From NCBI GenBank assembly GCA_964346395.1, contig CAYFUT010000008.1:1-64000 (forward strand): DNA of 64,000 nucleotides. Reading direction: 5' to 3'. The notes under the pieces were generated by a model. It ran no database searches. It worked only from the letters and a program-made list of their open reading frames with translations, and had not been told where the DNA came from. A program made the position numbers and the translations under genes. The DNA is from CAYFUT01 sp964346395. Its GTDB lineage: Bacteria > Bacillota > Halanaerobiia > Halobacteroidales > Halobacteroidaceae. Numbering within the stretch: position 1 is the stretch's first letter; each line of letters begins with the position of its first letter. Of the stretch, positions 32,336-41,518 are shown piece after piece.

Positions 32336-33917
32336 CCCAAATATAATGGCCTCCCTCAGTTTTTAAATCAATTACTATAATCTGACAATTAGTTTGGTCA
32401 ATATCGGCTGTTAATAAATATACTTTATCTTGCTGCGGAGCAAAAGCTAAGTGAAATACATAATTGTTCAACTTTATTTTATGCAGTAAACTATAATTAG
32501 CTAAAGAAAATATAGATATTTCTTTAGCTTCGTAACCAGCAATTAGTATTTCTTTTTTCTTATCTATAGCAAATTCAACCGCAGGAAAACTAGTATCAAA
32601 TTCACCTACCTTCTTTAATTCTCCACTAAATTGTCTTTTTAACGCTTGAATGCCTTGACTTTTACTACTCCCTACATATAAATACTGTTCATTTTCTAAT
32701 TTCTGGACTGCTATATCTTCAATAGTTCCTAAGTCAAAATTCCCAATAGAAGTGGATAAATTATTCACCCGATAAATTAAGGCCGGGCCAAAAACTTCAT
32801 CGACTAAAAGGTGTTGGGAATCAATCAATTGTAGTCTATTTCCTGAGATTGCTTTATTCCCCTCTTTTAAACTCAGTTTTTCAACTGTTCCCTGGTCTAG
32901 ATTAAATTTTAATAAATTCTGCGAACCGGAAGTTAAAGCATATAAATAATCACTTCCAACTGTTAAATCTATAATCGGAGCTTCTAAGTTATATTTCTTT
33001 ATTTCTAAGGTATTTAAATTCACCCGCAGTAAAATACTGGTTTCAGCTTCTGCTATAAATAAATACTCTCGATCTTTAGAAAATTTTAATATTTCTGGTG
33101 CCACAGCTAACTCTAAATTTTCTATTATTTTATCTTTTTTTATATCTAAAATCATTAATTTACGCTGCTCTAAATTTCCAATATACCCCCGATTGATTTC
33201 CGAATTAATTTTTATTTTTGATAACTTATCGTTAACCTCAATTTTTTTCATTTCTCGCGGTAAGACTTTTATTTGTTCTTCATTACTGGCAGAAACATAA
33301 CCACGGTCATTAGTAACCATCACCTGATAAGTATAAACTTGCCCTGGAGAAATATCATGATCGATATAAGAAGTTTTACTCTTGTCTTCAATACTTGCTA
33401 TTACTTCCGCCCGATCATCAATATAAAAATTACTACTTCTTAAAATTTTATAACCGTAAAAATCATCTGCAACATACCGCAACCACTTTAACTCTACTCC
33501 GGAAGTAAAGGAAGTACTTGTTACCTCTTTTAATGTTACCTCTTCGGGATAATCTCCTTCCACTGTAAATGAAAAATTAAAAGTGGTTAATGTTTTTTTC
33601 CCTTCTTTTATTTGCAACTTTAAATTATAGTTGCCGGGGAGCTTAGGAGTTAAATAAGTTACTTCGCTATTCCCTTGGCTTAAAAATCTACCTCCATTTG
33701 CCTGCCAATAAAAAGCTAAATTATCTTTTCTAAAATTAGCTAAATCAACCTTAAATTTTACTTTATTATTACCTAAAAAATGCCCATGCTTCTGGTAAAA
33801 ATCTGATTCCACCTCTAAATCTTTAACTACTACTGATTTATCACAGCCTAGTAATAAGCCAACTATTAAAACTAATAAAATAACGCCTAAAAATACTGGT
33901 TTTTGAACCTTTTTCAT
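32319..33917 (-). CDS. Lipoprotein with Ig/PKD-like, fibronectin-III and beta-propeller regions
   Basis: A 532-residue exported lipoprotein. The signal peptide ends in the lipobox LLLGC (C25). A PKD/Ig-like strand region (about 30-120), a fibronectin type III-like domain (about 128-215) and a seven-bladed-type beta-propeller (about 230-525) follow. Propeller-like repeats include LMILDIKKDKIIENL, LLRVNLNTLEIKKYNL and IVIDLKTEGGHY. Such proteins act at the cell surface in adhesion or in scaffolding complexes. No enzyme motif is visible. The start is the ATG at 33917 after AGGTAGGGGTTAAATA. The small membrane protein downstream overlaps it. Confidence 0.8.
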   Translation of the reverse strand: MKKVQKPVFLGVILLVLIVGLLLGCDKSVVVKDLEVESDFYQKHGHFLGNNKVKFKVDLANFRKDNLAFYWQANGGRFLSQGNSEVTYLTPKLPGNYNLKLQIKEGKKTLTTFNFSFTVEGDYPEEVTLKEVTSTSFTSGVELKWLRYVADDFYGYKILRSSNFYIDDRAEVIASIEDKSKTSYIDHDISPGQVYTYQVMVTNDRGYVSASNEEQIKVLPREMKKIEVNDKLSKIKINSEINRGYIGNLEQRKLMILDIKKDKIIENLELAVAPEILKFSKDREYLFIAEAETSILLRVNLNTLEIKKYNLEAPIIDLTVGSDYLYALTSGSQNLLKFNLDQGTVEKLSLKEGNKAISGNRLQLIDSQHLLVDEVFGPALIYRVNNLSTSIGNFDLGTIEDIAVQKLENEQYLYVGSSKSQGIQALKRQFSGELKKVGEFDTSFPAVEFAIDKKKEILIAGYEAKEISIFSLANYSLLHKIKLNNYVFHLAFAPQQDKVYLLTADIDQTNCQIIVIDLKTEGGHYIWDEENS

Positions 33918-34083
33918 TATTTAACCCCTACCTTAACCAACTATTATCAATTTTAATTGCATAATACATGATTCTAGATAAAAATTAATTTTCCTTTTTT
34001 TATTTTTTTACATTATTTTATGTTTTTAAACATCAGTTTACTTTTCTGCAAATACAATTTCCTTTACACTGCTCTATTTCCTT

Positions 34084-34097
34084 GCTATAATTATAGC
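34084..34097. promoter_or_regulatory. 14-bp perfect palindrome upstream of murB
   Basis: GCTATAATTATAGC is perfectly palindromic and lies 34 bases upstream of the murB -35 box. Possible binding site for a dimeric regulator, or chance in AT-rich DNA. Confidence 0.3.
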
Positions 34098-34130
34098 AGA
34101 TTTAATTACTGAATAAAATCTATAATTGTC

Positions 34131-34159
34131 TTGCATTTGAAGAATTTCTTTGGTAAAAT
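34131..34159 (+). promoter_or_regulatory. Promoter of murB
   Basis: TTGCAT (34131-34136) and TAAAAT (34154-34159) are 17 bases apart, 44 bases before the start codon. Confidence 0.6.
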
Positions 34160-34203
34160 TTACCTGTAACCTTGTTTGCAATTTCTTAAGGAGGTCATAA
34201 GAT

Positions 34204-35127
34204 ATGATTACAAAAGAAAAATTAAAACAAAAGCTGTTAGCAATAAAAAATTTAAAAGTTAAACTAGATCAGCCCTTAAACAAATACACTACTTTTCAGG
34301 TGGGCGGGCCAACTGATATCCTAGTAATTCCTACTACGATTCCCAGCCTACAAGAAGCCATTTCGATCATCAATAATTCAGACTGGCCAGTATTCATTCT
34401 AGGAGCCGGCAGTAATATTATTGTCAGCGACCAAGGCTTTAACGGAATTATAATCTGGATGAAAGAATTAAACGATATTCAAGTTGAAGGAAATAAATTA
34501 ATCGCTCAAACGGGAGCTAAACTAAAAAAAATAGCTAAGCAAGCTCTTAAAGCCGAACTAACTGGTTTAGAATTTGCTAGTGGTATCCCTGGTAGTCTAG
34601 GCGGAGCGATTTATATGAACGCTGGAGCCTACGGTGGGGAAATAAAAGATATTATTACTTCTGTCACCTGTCTCAATTACCAAGGAGAAAAAGTGGAATT
34701 AACCAAAAAAGAATTGAATTTAGGCTACCGCCAAAGTATTCTGCAGAAAAAAAATTTAATTGCCGTGCAGGCAGAATTTAAATTACAAGCAGACAACTAT
34801 GAAACAATCAAAAACAAAATTAAAGAGCTCGAATCTAAAAGATGGAATAAACAACCAATGGAAATGCCCAGTGCCGGTAGTATCTTTAAGCGGCCTGAAA
34901 ATCATTATGCAGGAGCTTTAATAGAAGAAGCCGGACTCAAAGGAACCCGGATAGGAGATGCCCAGGTATCTCCTAAACATGCTGGCTTCATAGTTAATCT
35001 AGGTAATGCTACTGCGCAAGATATTAAACAATTAATTGAACATATTCAACAAGAAGTTTATGACTACAGCGGTATTCAATTAGAAACAGAACCTAAATTT
35101 ATCGGTGATTTTCCTGACGATGAATAA
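34204..35127 (+). CDS. murB: UDP-N-acetylenolpyruvoylglucosamine reductase MurB
   Basis: A 307-residue flavoenzyme that reduces UDP-GlcNAc-enolpyruvate to UDP-MurNAc in peptidoglycan synthesis. The FAD domain has NKYTTFQVGGPTD, LGAGSNIIVSD and the central GIPGSLGGAIYMNAGAYGGE. The C-terminal part has MPSAGSIFKRP (with the catalytic Ser) and the final Glu region. It starts at ATG 34204 after AAGGAGGTCATAAGAT. It stands alone here, not in the usual mur/fts cluster, with its own promoter and terminator. Confidence 0.95.
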   Translation: MITKEKLKQKLLAIKNLKVKLDQPLNKYTTFQVGGPTDILVIPTTIPSLQEAISIINNSDWPVFILGAGSNIIVSDQGFNGIIIWMKELNDIQVEGNKLIAQTGAKLKKIAKQALKAELTGLEFASGIPGSLGGAIYMNAGAYGGEIKDIITSVTCLNYQGEKVELTKKELNLGYRQSILQKKNLIAVQAEFKLQADNYETIKNKIKELESKRWNKQPMEMPSAGSIFKRPENHYAGALIEEAGLKGTRIGDAQVSPKHAGFIVNLGNATAQDIKQLIEHIQQEVYDYSGIQLETEPKFIGDFPDDE

Positions 35128-35140
35128 ACATAAAGAAAGT

Positions 35141-35165
35141 AAGCTGCCTAACGGCAGCTTTTTTA
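35141..35165 (+). terminator. Terminator of murB
   Basis: AAGCTGCC (35141-35148) and GGCAGCTT (35153-35160) with loop TAAC, followed by TTTTA on the plus strand. Confidence 0.9.
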
Positions 35166-35230
35166 TTTGTTAGGTAACTTTTACAAGTTTAACTTTATGA
35201 TTAACTTAATCCCAAGCTCAGCCTTAAGCT

Positions 35231-35256
35231 AAATCGCCGGCAGGCGATTTTTTTAT
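35231..35256. terminator. Second terminator hairpin, between murB and the GT2 gene
   Basis: AAATCGCC (35231-35238) and GGCGATTT (35243-35250) with loop GGCA, followed by a T-run on the plus strand. It lies right at the end of the minus-strand glycosyltransferase gene and may also act for it, though the T-run on that side is short. Confidence 0.7.
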
Positions 35257-35918
35257 TTCATCATAGTATTTAAGCTGTTATAGCTTAAATTATGTCTGCG
35301 GAAATAATTAAATACCTGCCAACACATCTTCATCCGAGCCAAGAAACCTTTAATCGGACCAATTTTTTCTTCCTTTGTCTTATGAGTTAATCCTTCCAAT
35401 AATACCTTTTTCACTCTTAGTTCTTGTTGAATAGCTTCCCGGGTAATTGATAACTCTGCCCCATATTTAGAATCAGTCAAATCCACACAATCCTCAAGTA
35501 TTTTCCGTTTAACTGCCCGCTGTCCTGTTAACCAAGGGACAATCTTATGCCCAAAATCAGTCACTTCCCGACCTGACTGGAAGATTCCACAACTCATATC
35601 GGCTCGATTATTTCTTACAGGAGCTATTAATTTAGTTAAATGCTGAGGCTGCAGATTGACAAGATCTGCATCTAAAAATACTACTAACTCAGCAGTAGTA
35701 GTTTCTAGCCCTATTTTCATCGCTGCCCCTTTCCCCTGATTATCAGGTAAAGCCACTGCCTGGACTCCCGCTTCTAAAACTTTTTGGACTGTATTATCAG
35801 TAGAGCCATCACTGACTACTATAATTTCCGAAAACAGATTCGCCCTTTTAGCAGTTTTCAAAACATCAGCAATAGTTTCCTCTTCATTATAGGCCGGAAT
35901 AATCAACGCACTATCCAT
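35253..35918 (-). CDS. Family 2 glycosyltransferase
   Basis: A 221-residue GT2 enzyme without membrane segments. It has IPAYNEEETIADVLKTA at the N-terminus, VVSDGSTDNT (nucleotide-binding Asp), and the metal site FLDADLVNL (the DxD). It resembles the dolichyl-phosphate-mannose/glucosylglycerate synthase group, so an alternative product is a compatible solute precursor rather than a cell-wall sugar. It lies 35 bases after htrA, at the end of the two-component operon, so it may belong to the same envelope-stress response. Confidence 0.85.
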   Translation of the reverse strand: MDSALIIPAYNEEETIADVLKTAKRANLFSEIIVVSDGSTDNTVQKVLEAGVQAVALPDNQGKGAAMKIGLETTTAELVVFLDADLVNLQPQHLTKLIAPVRNNRADMSCGIFQSGREVTDFGHKIVPWLTGQRAVKRKILEDCVDLTDSKYGAELSITREAIQQELRVKKVLLEGLTHKTKEEKIGPIKGFLARMKMCWQVFNYFRRHNLSYNSLNTMMK

Positions 35919-35953
35919 TTTTTTACCTCCTAAACTTAGTGGGAGGAGCTTAA

Positions 35954-37093
35954 CTACTGATTATTTCTTCTTTCACTTTGAGTCGGCATCTCCTCAAGGG
36001 TAACTAGCACCGGTTCTACCCCTTCATCTCGCTTCTTAACTAATAATTCAATTTTTTCTCCAATTCCTGCTTCTTCAATAACCTGTTTCAATTCCTGCAT
36101 ATCATTTATTTTCTGTTTATCTGCTTCTAAAATGATATCTCCCTCGGTTAAGCCGGCTTTATCAGCTGGGCTATCAATAATAGATTTCATCACTAACACT
36201 CCGTGGTCAACTTTTAAACCATAGTACTCAACCAACTTATCAGTTATCGCTGTACCATAAATTCCCAACCAAGGACGTTTAACTCGCCCGTACTCAATTA
36301 AATCATCTACTATCTGTTTGGCTTTATTAATCGGCAGGGCAAATCCAATTCCCTGAGCAGAACCGCTGAGAATTGCTGTATTAATTCCAATTACTTCTCC
36401 CTGGCTATTTAACAGCGGCCCTCCACTATTACCAGGATTAATAGCCGCATCAGTTTGAATCAACCCTTCAAACATATTCCCTTCCGCTCTAATTTGTCTA
36501 TCTACAGCACTTACTACTCCGGTAGTAACTGTATTTCTAAACTTTACATCATAAGGGCTACCGATTGCAATAGTTAATTGACCAACATTTAATTTACTGG
36601 AATCCCCGAGAGGAGCTACAGCTGGTAAACTATCCGCCTTAATTTTAATTACCGCTAAATCATTTTGTGCATCCCGCCCTACTAATTTAGCTTCATATTC
36701 TTCACCATCAGAAGTCATTACCTTGATTTTTTCTGCATCACTAATTACATGATTATTAGTTAAGATATAACCTTTTTCATCAAAAATAACTCCTGAACCA
36801 AGTCCTTTTGTTTCTTCCGGTACTGGATTTAAAAACATATCGCGACTGACTTTTACTTTCTGCGTAATAATACTTACTACTGCCGGGCCAACTTCTTCCA
36901 CCACTTGAGTTACAGCCTCTTCTTGCGGAATCACTACTTTCTTTTTAGTCTGCTGGGGCTCTTGATTATTTTCTCCATCATCTCCTAAAAATGCTTTGCC
37001 CACGGAAGTTACTCCTAATAAGCCAACTATTAATAAACCAATCAGTAAAATACTACCCCGCATCAATTTTTTTCGGTTGAATTTATTATACAT
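35954..37093 (-). CDS. HtrA/DegP-family serine protease with one PDZ domain
   Basis: A 379-residue membrane-anchored protease. A short cytoplasmic basic start and one TM helix (about 11-30) are followed by a Gln/Lys linker, the trypsin-like domain with H115 (TNNHVI), D145 (NDLAVIK) and S223 (NPGNSGGPL), and a C-terminal PDZ domain (about 265-365). It degrades or refolds damaged exported proteins. The second ATG (37093) is preferred because the first overlaps the GGGAGG site. It lies 88 bases after the histidine kinase gene. In Bacillus the CssRS system controls htrA in the same way, so it is probably an effector of this sensor pair. Confidence 0.93.
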   Translation of the reverse strand: MYNKFNRKKLMRGSILLIGLLIVGLLGVTSVGKAFLGDDGENNQEPQQTKKKVVIPQEEAVTQVVEEVGPAVVSIITQKVKVSRDMFLNPVPEETKGLGSGVIFDEKGYILTNNHVISDAEKIKVMTSDGEEYEAKLVGRDAQNDLAVIKIKADSLPAVAPLGDSSKLNVGQLTIAIGSPYDVKFRNTVTTGVVSAVDRQIRAEGNMFEGLIQTDAAINPGNSGGPLLNSQGEVIGINTAILSGSAQGIGFALPINKAKQIVDDLIEYGRVKRPWLGIYGTAITDKLVEYYGLKVDHGVLVMKSIIDSPADKAGLTEGDIILEADKQKINDMQELKQVIEEAGIGEKIELLVKKRDEGVEPVLVTLEEMPTQSERRNNQ

Positions 37094-37181
37094 TTGCATA
37101 CCTCCCTAAATCTTTATTTTCCTATTTTGTTTTCAATCATATTATATAGCATATTCTTTACGAAACTATGACGAAAAAAGT

Positions 37182-38621
37182 TTAATCTTCTTTTCGGGGC
37201 AGACTAAATCCAAATACAGAACCTATCCCTTCTTCACTATCTACCCAGACCTGCCCTTCATGCTGGCGAATTATCTCCTGCACAATTGACAATCCTAATC
37301 CCATCCCCCCCTGATCACTTGTCCGAGCTTTATCTACTTTATGGAATCTATTCCAAATATCTTCTAGTTCGTCCGGCGGAATGCCTGGCCCAGTATCAGC
37401 AACATAAATTTCTACTTTTTCCGCTGTAACCTGTCCCCAAATCTCTATTTGTTCTCCTTGCGGAGTAAAATCAATTGCATTACTAATTAAATTAATTAAT
37501 ACCTGTTCAATTCTATCTTTATCAGCTTTTACAGTCGGCAACTCATCAGGTAAATCTACCGTTACAGTTAACTCTTTTTCCTGCCAACTTGGTTCTAAAT
37601 TCTTGACAGTGTTATCTATTATTGTAGCCAAATCAACTGACTTTAATTCCATTTTTATTTGGCCCAATTCAATCCGGGATAGATCCAGTAGATCATTTAC
37701 CAGTCTAATTAACCGTTTGACTTCTTTTAAAATAATAGCATAATATTCCCGACGATCCGTTTCACTTTCATATACCCCGTCGTGCAGCGCCTTGATAAAC
37801 CCCTGAATAGAAGTTAAAGGAGTCCGCAACTCATGCGATACATCAGCTACAAACTGCTGCTGAAGCTGTTCTTTTTCCTGCAGAGAATCAATAGTTGCTT
37901 CTAATTTATTCCCCAAATAATTAAAAGAACTCGCCAACTGTCCAATTTCATCATCAGAATCAATTTCTACCCGTTGAGAAAAATTACCATGAGCCATATC
38001 TACAGCTTTCTGCTTCATTTCCTTCAGCGGCTCAGAAAACCTCTGGGCTAAAGTATAACTAATCAATAAAGCCAGAATCACTGCTCCCAACGCTGCCCAA
38101 ATCAACATTTGTTTTAATTCATTTAAGTTAGACGCCAACCCCGCCAACGGAGAATAAACCACTACTGCCCCAATAACCTGTTTCTCAATTACTATCGGCA
38201 CAGCTGTAAACAACATCGGCTCATCAAAATAACGGGAAAATCCCCGCTTAGTAATAATTTCCCCATTGAATACTTGCTTAAGTTCTGCTTTATTTAACCT
38301 TACTCCTTGAAATTTCTTTTCCTGAGTAGTTGCCAACACTAACCCCTGCGAATTAACTATCCAGACTTCACCGCTAAAAAAACGGCGGGAATTATGGAGA
38401 AAAGACATAGTAGCCTCATAATTTCCTTTATATAAAGAATTCTGTACTAAATCTGCAATTTTTTTGCCCTGGTCTACAAAATCTCGTTCCTTATTAGTAT
38501 AATAATAGTTTTGGAACAGATAAGCAAACAGCCCCCCTAAAATTAAAATAGTAATTAACACAATAACCACAAATCTAATCATTAACTTACCGGAAATAGT
38601 ATCAAACTTTAGTAGCTTCAA
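37182..38621 (-). CDS. Sensor histidine kinase of the HtrA operon
   Basis: A 479-residue membrane kinase. TM1 is at about 14-37, an extracytoplasmic Cache-like sensor spans about 38-168, TM2 is at 171-192, HAMP at about 193-245, HisKA with H263 (VADVSHELRTPL), and the HATPase lobe has N (LINLISNAIDF), DTGPGIP and GGMGLGLSIV. It phosphorylates the response regulator encoded just upstream, overlapping it by 20 bases. The signal is likely envelope or secretion stress, judged from the downstream htrA. Confidence 0.93.
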   Translation of the reverse strand: MKLLKFDTISGKLMIRFVVIVLITILILGGLFAYLFQNYYYTNKERDFVDQGKKIADLVQNSLYKGNYEATMSFLHNSRRFFSGEVWIVNSQGLVLATTQEKKFQGVRLNKAELKQVFNGEIITKRGFSRYFDEPMLFTAVPIVIEKQVIGAVVVYSPLAGLASNLNELKQMLIWAALGAVILALLISYTLAQRFSEPLKEMKQKAVDMAHGNFSQRVEIDSDDEIGQLASSFNYLGNKLEATIDSLQEKEQLQQQFVADVSHELRTPLTSIQGFIKALHDGVYESETDRREYYAIILKEVKRLIRLVNDLLDLSRIELGQIKMELKSVDLATIIDNTVKNLEPSWQEKELTVTVDLPDELPTVKADKDRIEQVLINLISNAIDFTPQGEQIEIWGQVTAEKVEIYVADTGPGIPPDELEDIWNRFHKVDKARTSDQGGMGLGLSIVQEIIRQHEGQVWVDSEEGIGSVFGFSLPRKED

Positions 38622-39285
38622 ATTTATATCCCACTCCCCAGACAGTATGCAAATACTTATAATCAGTTATCTGGTTATCAATTTTATTCCGCAGCCGCTT
38701 AATATGACTATCTACTGTTCTTATATCACCTACAAAATCAAAGCCCCACACCTTGTCCAATAACTGGTCACGGCTGAAAACTTGTTTTTCATTCTTAGCC
38801 AGAAAATAAAGTAAATCATACTCTTTCGGAGCTAACTCTAACTCATTCCCCTGTAAAGTAACTTGCCGCTTCTGGTGATTAATCCGCAGGTTAGGAAAAG
38901 ATAATACTTCTTGCTCTTGACTGCTTTCAGTCCGCCGTAAAATAACCTTTACCCGCGCCACAAGTTCATCCGGGTCAAAGGGCTTGGTTACATAATCATC
39001 AGCTCCAATTTCCAACCCTTTTAATTTATCTTCTTTTTCTCCCTTAGCCGTCAGCATCAAAATAGGAATGTTAGAATCTTCTCTAATTTCTTCGCAGACT
39101 TTCCAGCCGTCTACTTCCGGCAGCATAATATCAAGAACTACTAGCTGAGGATAATATTCATAATATTTATCTAAAGCCTCCTGACCATCAAACGCACTAA
39201 TTACTTCATACCCTTCCTGCTGGAGATAAATCTCCATCAACCGACAGATATGTTGGTCATCATCAACTACCAAAACTTTAGTCAT
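38602..39285 (-). CDS. OmpR-family response regulator of the HtrA operon
   Basis: A 227-residue regulator. The receiver domain has D9/D10, phospho-acceptor D52 (LDIMLPEVDG) and K (VTKPFDP). The C-terminal winged helix has LAPKEYDLLYFLAKNE and the recognition helix region DSHIKRLRNKID. It is the first gene of the operon (regulator, kinase, HtrA, GT2). The ATG at 39285 follows AAGGAGGAATCGTG; an in-frame start at 39309 lacks a site. No consensus promoter was found upstream, only AT-rich DNA before the repeat region. Confidence 0.93.
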   Translation of the reverse strand: MTKVLVVDDDQHICRLMEIYLQQEGYEVISAFDGQEALDKYYEYYPQLVVLDIMLPEVDGWKVCEEIREDSNIPILMLTAKGEKEDKLKGLEIGADDYVTKPFDPDELVARVKVILRRTESSQEQEVLSFPNLRINHQKRQVTLQGNELELAPKEYDLLYFLAKNEKQVFSRDQLLDKVWGFDFVGDIRTVDSHIKRLRNKIDNQITDYKYLHTVWGVGYKFEATKV

Positions 39286-39433
39286 CACGATTCCTCCTTC
39301 GTCTATCATAGTTAGTCACAGACAACCTCTTCCCCATCTATAATTTGGTGGCAGATAAATTAGAAATTCATTTTTTGCTCAATGTAAACAACAAATCTTA
39401 TTTTTATTTGAAGGTGAAGGTTCACCAGAAAGT

Positions 39434-39536
39434 AAACCTTAAAACTGGATGGTTTCTATCCAGTTAGGCTACCCTCTCCCCCTATGCTTTCGAGGGGGAA
39501 TGGAGTGTAGGAGACATTTAAAATTTTTGCTAGACC
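39434..39536. repeat. Structured intergenic repeat, unit A
   Basis: About 103 bases closely matching unit B. Contains the hairpin AAACTGGAT ... ATCCAGTT, the hairpin CCCCC ... GGGGG, and a shared tail GTGTAGGAGACATTTAAAAT to TTGCTAGACC. Unit A differs from B by a few bases and lacks the closing TTAGGCTC. A separate hairpin CAAGGCC-TTTC-GGCCTTG follows at 39541-39558. Confidence 0.8.
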
Positions 39537-39620
39537 CCATCAAGGCCTTTCGGCCTTGCTGTGAATAAGTTTTTAATTGCTAAATTCTTTTCATAAATAA
39601 TTAGCACAAACAAAGGAAGT

Positions 39621-39732
39621 GAGCCTTAAAACTGGATGGTTTCTATCCAGTTAGGCTACCCTCTCCCCTATGCTTTCGGGGGGGATGGGGTGTAGGAGAC
39701 ATTTAAAATTTTTGCTAGACCTACTTAGGCTC
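39621..39732. repeat. Structured intergenic repeat, unit B (runs into the assembly gap)
   Basis: A 112-base unit bounded by GAGCCTTA at its left end and TTAGGCTC at its right end, i.e. short terminal inverted repeats. It contains the same internal hairpins as unit A. It stops at the first N of the gap. Confidence 0.8.
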
Positions 39733-39832
39733 NNNNNNNNNNNNNNNNNNNNNNNNNNNNNNNNNNNNNNNNNNNNNNNNNNNNNNNNNNNNNNNNNNNN
39801 NNNNNNNNNNNNNNNNNNNNNNNNNNNNNNNN
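39733..39832. other. Assembly gap (100 N)
   Basis: Exactly 100 N, a conventional unknown-size gap. Its two flanks are parts of the same repeat unit, so it most likely hides a collapsed array of further copies. Confidence 0.9.
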
Positions 39833-39887
39833 GGGGGGGATGGGGTGTAGGAGACATTTAAAATTTTTGCTAGACCTACTTAGGCTC
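39833..39887. repeat. Structured intergenic repeat, unit C (right part)
   Basis: Right half of the unit B sequence, from the G-run to TTAGGCTC, directly after the gap. Confidence 0.8.
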
Positions 39888-39961
39888 ACTGGAAGTTGAT
39901 ATTAAGCACGACTTAGCTGATTTAACTTTTTAAATTAGCTTGCTTAAGCTCAACTGGAAGT

Positions 39962-40020
39962 GAGCCTTAGTAGGTCTGCAAAAATTTTCTCGTCTCCTAC
40001 ACCCCATCCCTCCTCGAAAG
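39962..40020. repeat. Structured intergenic repeat, inverted partial unit D
   Basis: Reverse complement of the unit C region (GAGCCTTAGTAGGTCTGC to CGTCTCCTACACCCCATCC). Units C and D thus face each other across about 75 bases. Confidence 0.75.
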
Positions 40021-40064
40021 CACACCTCACCTCAATTATAACCCACTTAATTTGAAATTTAAAC

Positions 40065-41504
40065 TCATTTCCGCCAAAAACCAGAGACCAAAAATACCAA
40101 TACCGTATAAATTTCTAGCCTCCCTAATATCATGCAGAAGCTAAGTAACACCTTCCCAGTCACCGGCAGCGGAACATAGGTATTCAACGGACCGATCAAC
40201 CCCAATCCCGGGCCAACATTACCTAAAGTAGCTGCCACCGCCGAAATAGAGCTCACCAGATCTATCCCAAAAGAAGTCAGTATGATCGTAGAACTGACAA
40301 ACATTGCAATATATAAAAAGAAAAAACCTAAAATACTAGTTGATACCTCTTCTGAAATATTGCGATTCCCTATCTGTAAGGAGGTTACTGCCCGAGGATG
40401 AATCAATTTATGCAGCTCCTGCAGACCTTTTTTCAAGAGCGCATAAACCCTAATTACTTTAATCCCTCCTGCTGTAGAACCCGCACAACCGCCAACAAAC
40501 ATTAAAATCAACAAAATCCCCCGCGAAAAAGGAGGCCAAATATCATAATCAACCGTAGCAAAACCAGCCGTGCTAATGATTGATGTTACCTGAAAAGCAG
40601 CATAGCGAAGGGCTGTAATCAATTGATCATAAACCTGCAGCCGCAGGTTAAGAGTTATCAATAAAATTGCCAACCCCACTATAAAAGTATAAACTCGCAG
40701 TTCCTTATTTTTTAAAACTGCTTTAATCTGCCCAGTAAATGTTTGATAATGTAAAGTCAGATTAATTCCCGCCAAAAACATAAATAAAGCCATTACTCCA
40801 TCTACAATTATACTGTCATAGGCTCTAACACTTAAAGTTCGGGAAGAAAAGCCACCCGTTGAAATAGTACCGAAGGAATGGATTACTGCTTCAAAAAAGG
40901 GCACTTCATTGAAATATAAAATAACTAACAATAAACAAGTTAACACAATATAAACTACCCAAATAGTTTTAGCAGTCTGCCTAATCCGCGGTTTTAACCG
41001 TTCATGCACCGGACCAGGTACTTCAGCTTTAAATAACTGCATTGAGCCCGCTAGTTCGGGCAAAATCACAATTGACATGACTATAATTCCCATTCCGCCT
41101 AGCCAGTGCATCAAACTACGCCAAAATAAAACTGTATGCGATAAACTTTCTAACGACATAATTACCGTAGCACCCGTAGTAGTAAACCCGCTGACACTTT
41201 CAAAAAAAGCATCAACAAAATTATCAAACGTCCCGGCTAACAGCAGCGGAAGGGCACCAATACAAGAAATAGATAACCAGCCTAAAGTTACAATTGCAAA
41301 TCCTTCTCGATGTCTAACTCCCTGCTGGTCAGCAGCAAATTTGCGGAGTAACTGCCCCAGACTAACAGTAAATCCCATTGCTACTACAAAAGCTATCCCG
41401 TCAAATTCTCCATAATAAATAGCTACTACTATCGGCAGCAGCATGCTAACTCCCACAAACATCAATAAACTACCCAACATACTTAAGACTACTTGAATTC
41501 TCAT
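40065..41504 (-). CDS. trkH: Trk-type potassium uptake channel TrkH
   Basis: A 479-residue membrane protein of the TrkH/KtrB family with four pore loops. The P-loop words are visible: SGFTTTGATV, TGGFSSR, ISTAGFATVDYD and GNVGPGLG, each carrying the selectivity-filter Gly. It takes up K+, usually with H+ or Na+, under control of the TrkA ring encoded upstream (14 bases between the genes). Length and motif layout fit TrkH of bacteria rather than the shorter KtrB. K+ accumulation by two systems (this and the channel at 26647) fits a salt-adapted organism. Confidence 0.93.
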   Translation of the reverse strand: MRIQVVLSMLGSLLMFVGVSMLLPIVVAIYYGEFDGIAFVVAMGFTVSLGQLLRKFAADQQGVRHREGFAIVTLGWLSISCIGALPLLLAGTFDNFVDAFFESVSGFTTTGATVIMSLESLSHTVLFWRSLMHWLGGMGIIVMSIVILPELAGSMQLFKAEVPGPVHERLKPRIRQTAKTIWVVYIVLTCLLLVILYFNEVPFFEAVIHSFGTISTGGFSSRTLSVRAYDSIIVDGVMALFMFLAGINLTLHYQTFTGQIKAVLKNKELRVYTFIVGLAILLITLNLRLQVYDQLITALRYAAFQVTSIISTAGFATVDYDIWPPFSRGILLILMFVGGCAGSTAGGIKVIRVYALLKKGLQELHKLIHPRAVTSLQIGNRNISEEVSTSILGFFFLYIAMFVSSTIILTSFGIDLVSSISAVAATLGNVGPGLGLIGPLNTYVPLPVTGKVLLSFCMILGRLEIYTVLVFLVSGFWRK

Positions 41505-41518
41505 CCGCCGTGGCCCTC

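Noticed and set aside
39651..39861. Open frames on both strands across the N-gap in the repeat region
   Set aside because: The frames exist only because N has no stop codons; the real sequence is repeat DNA.
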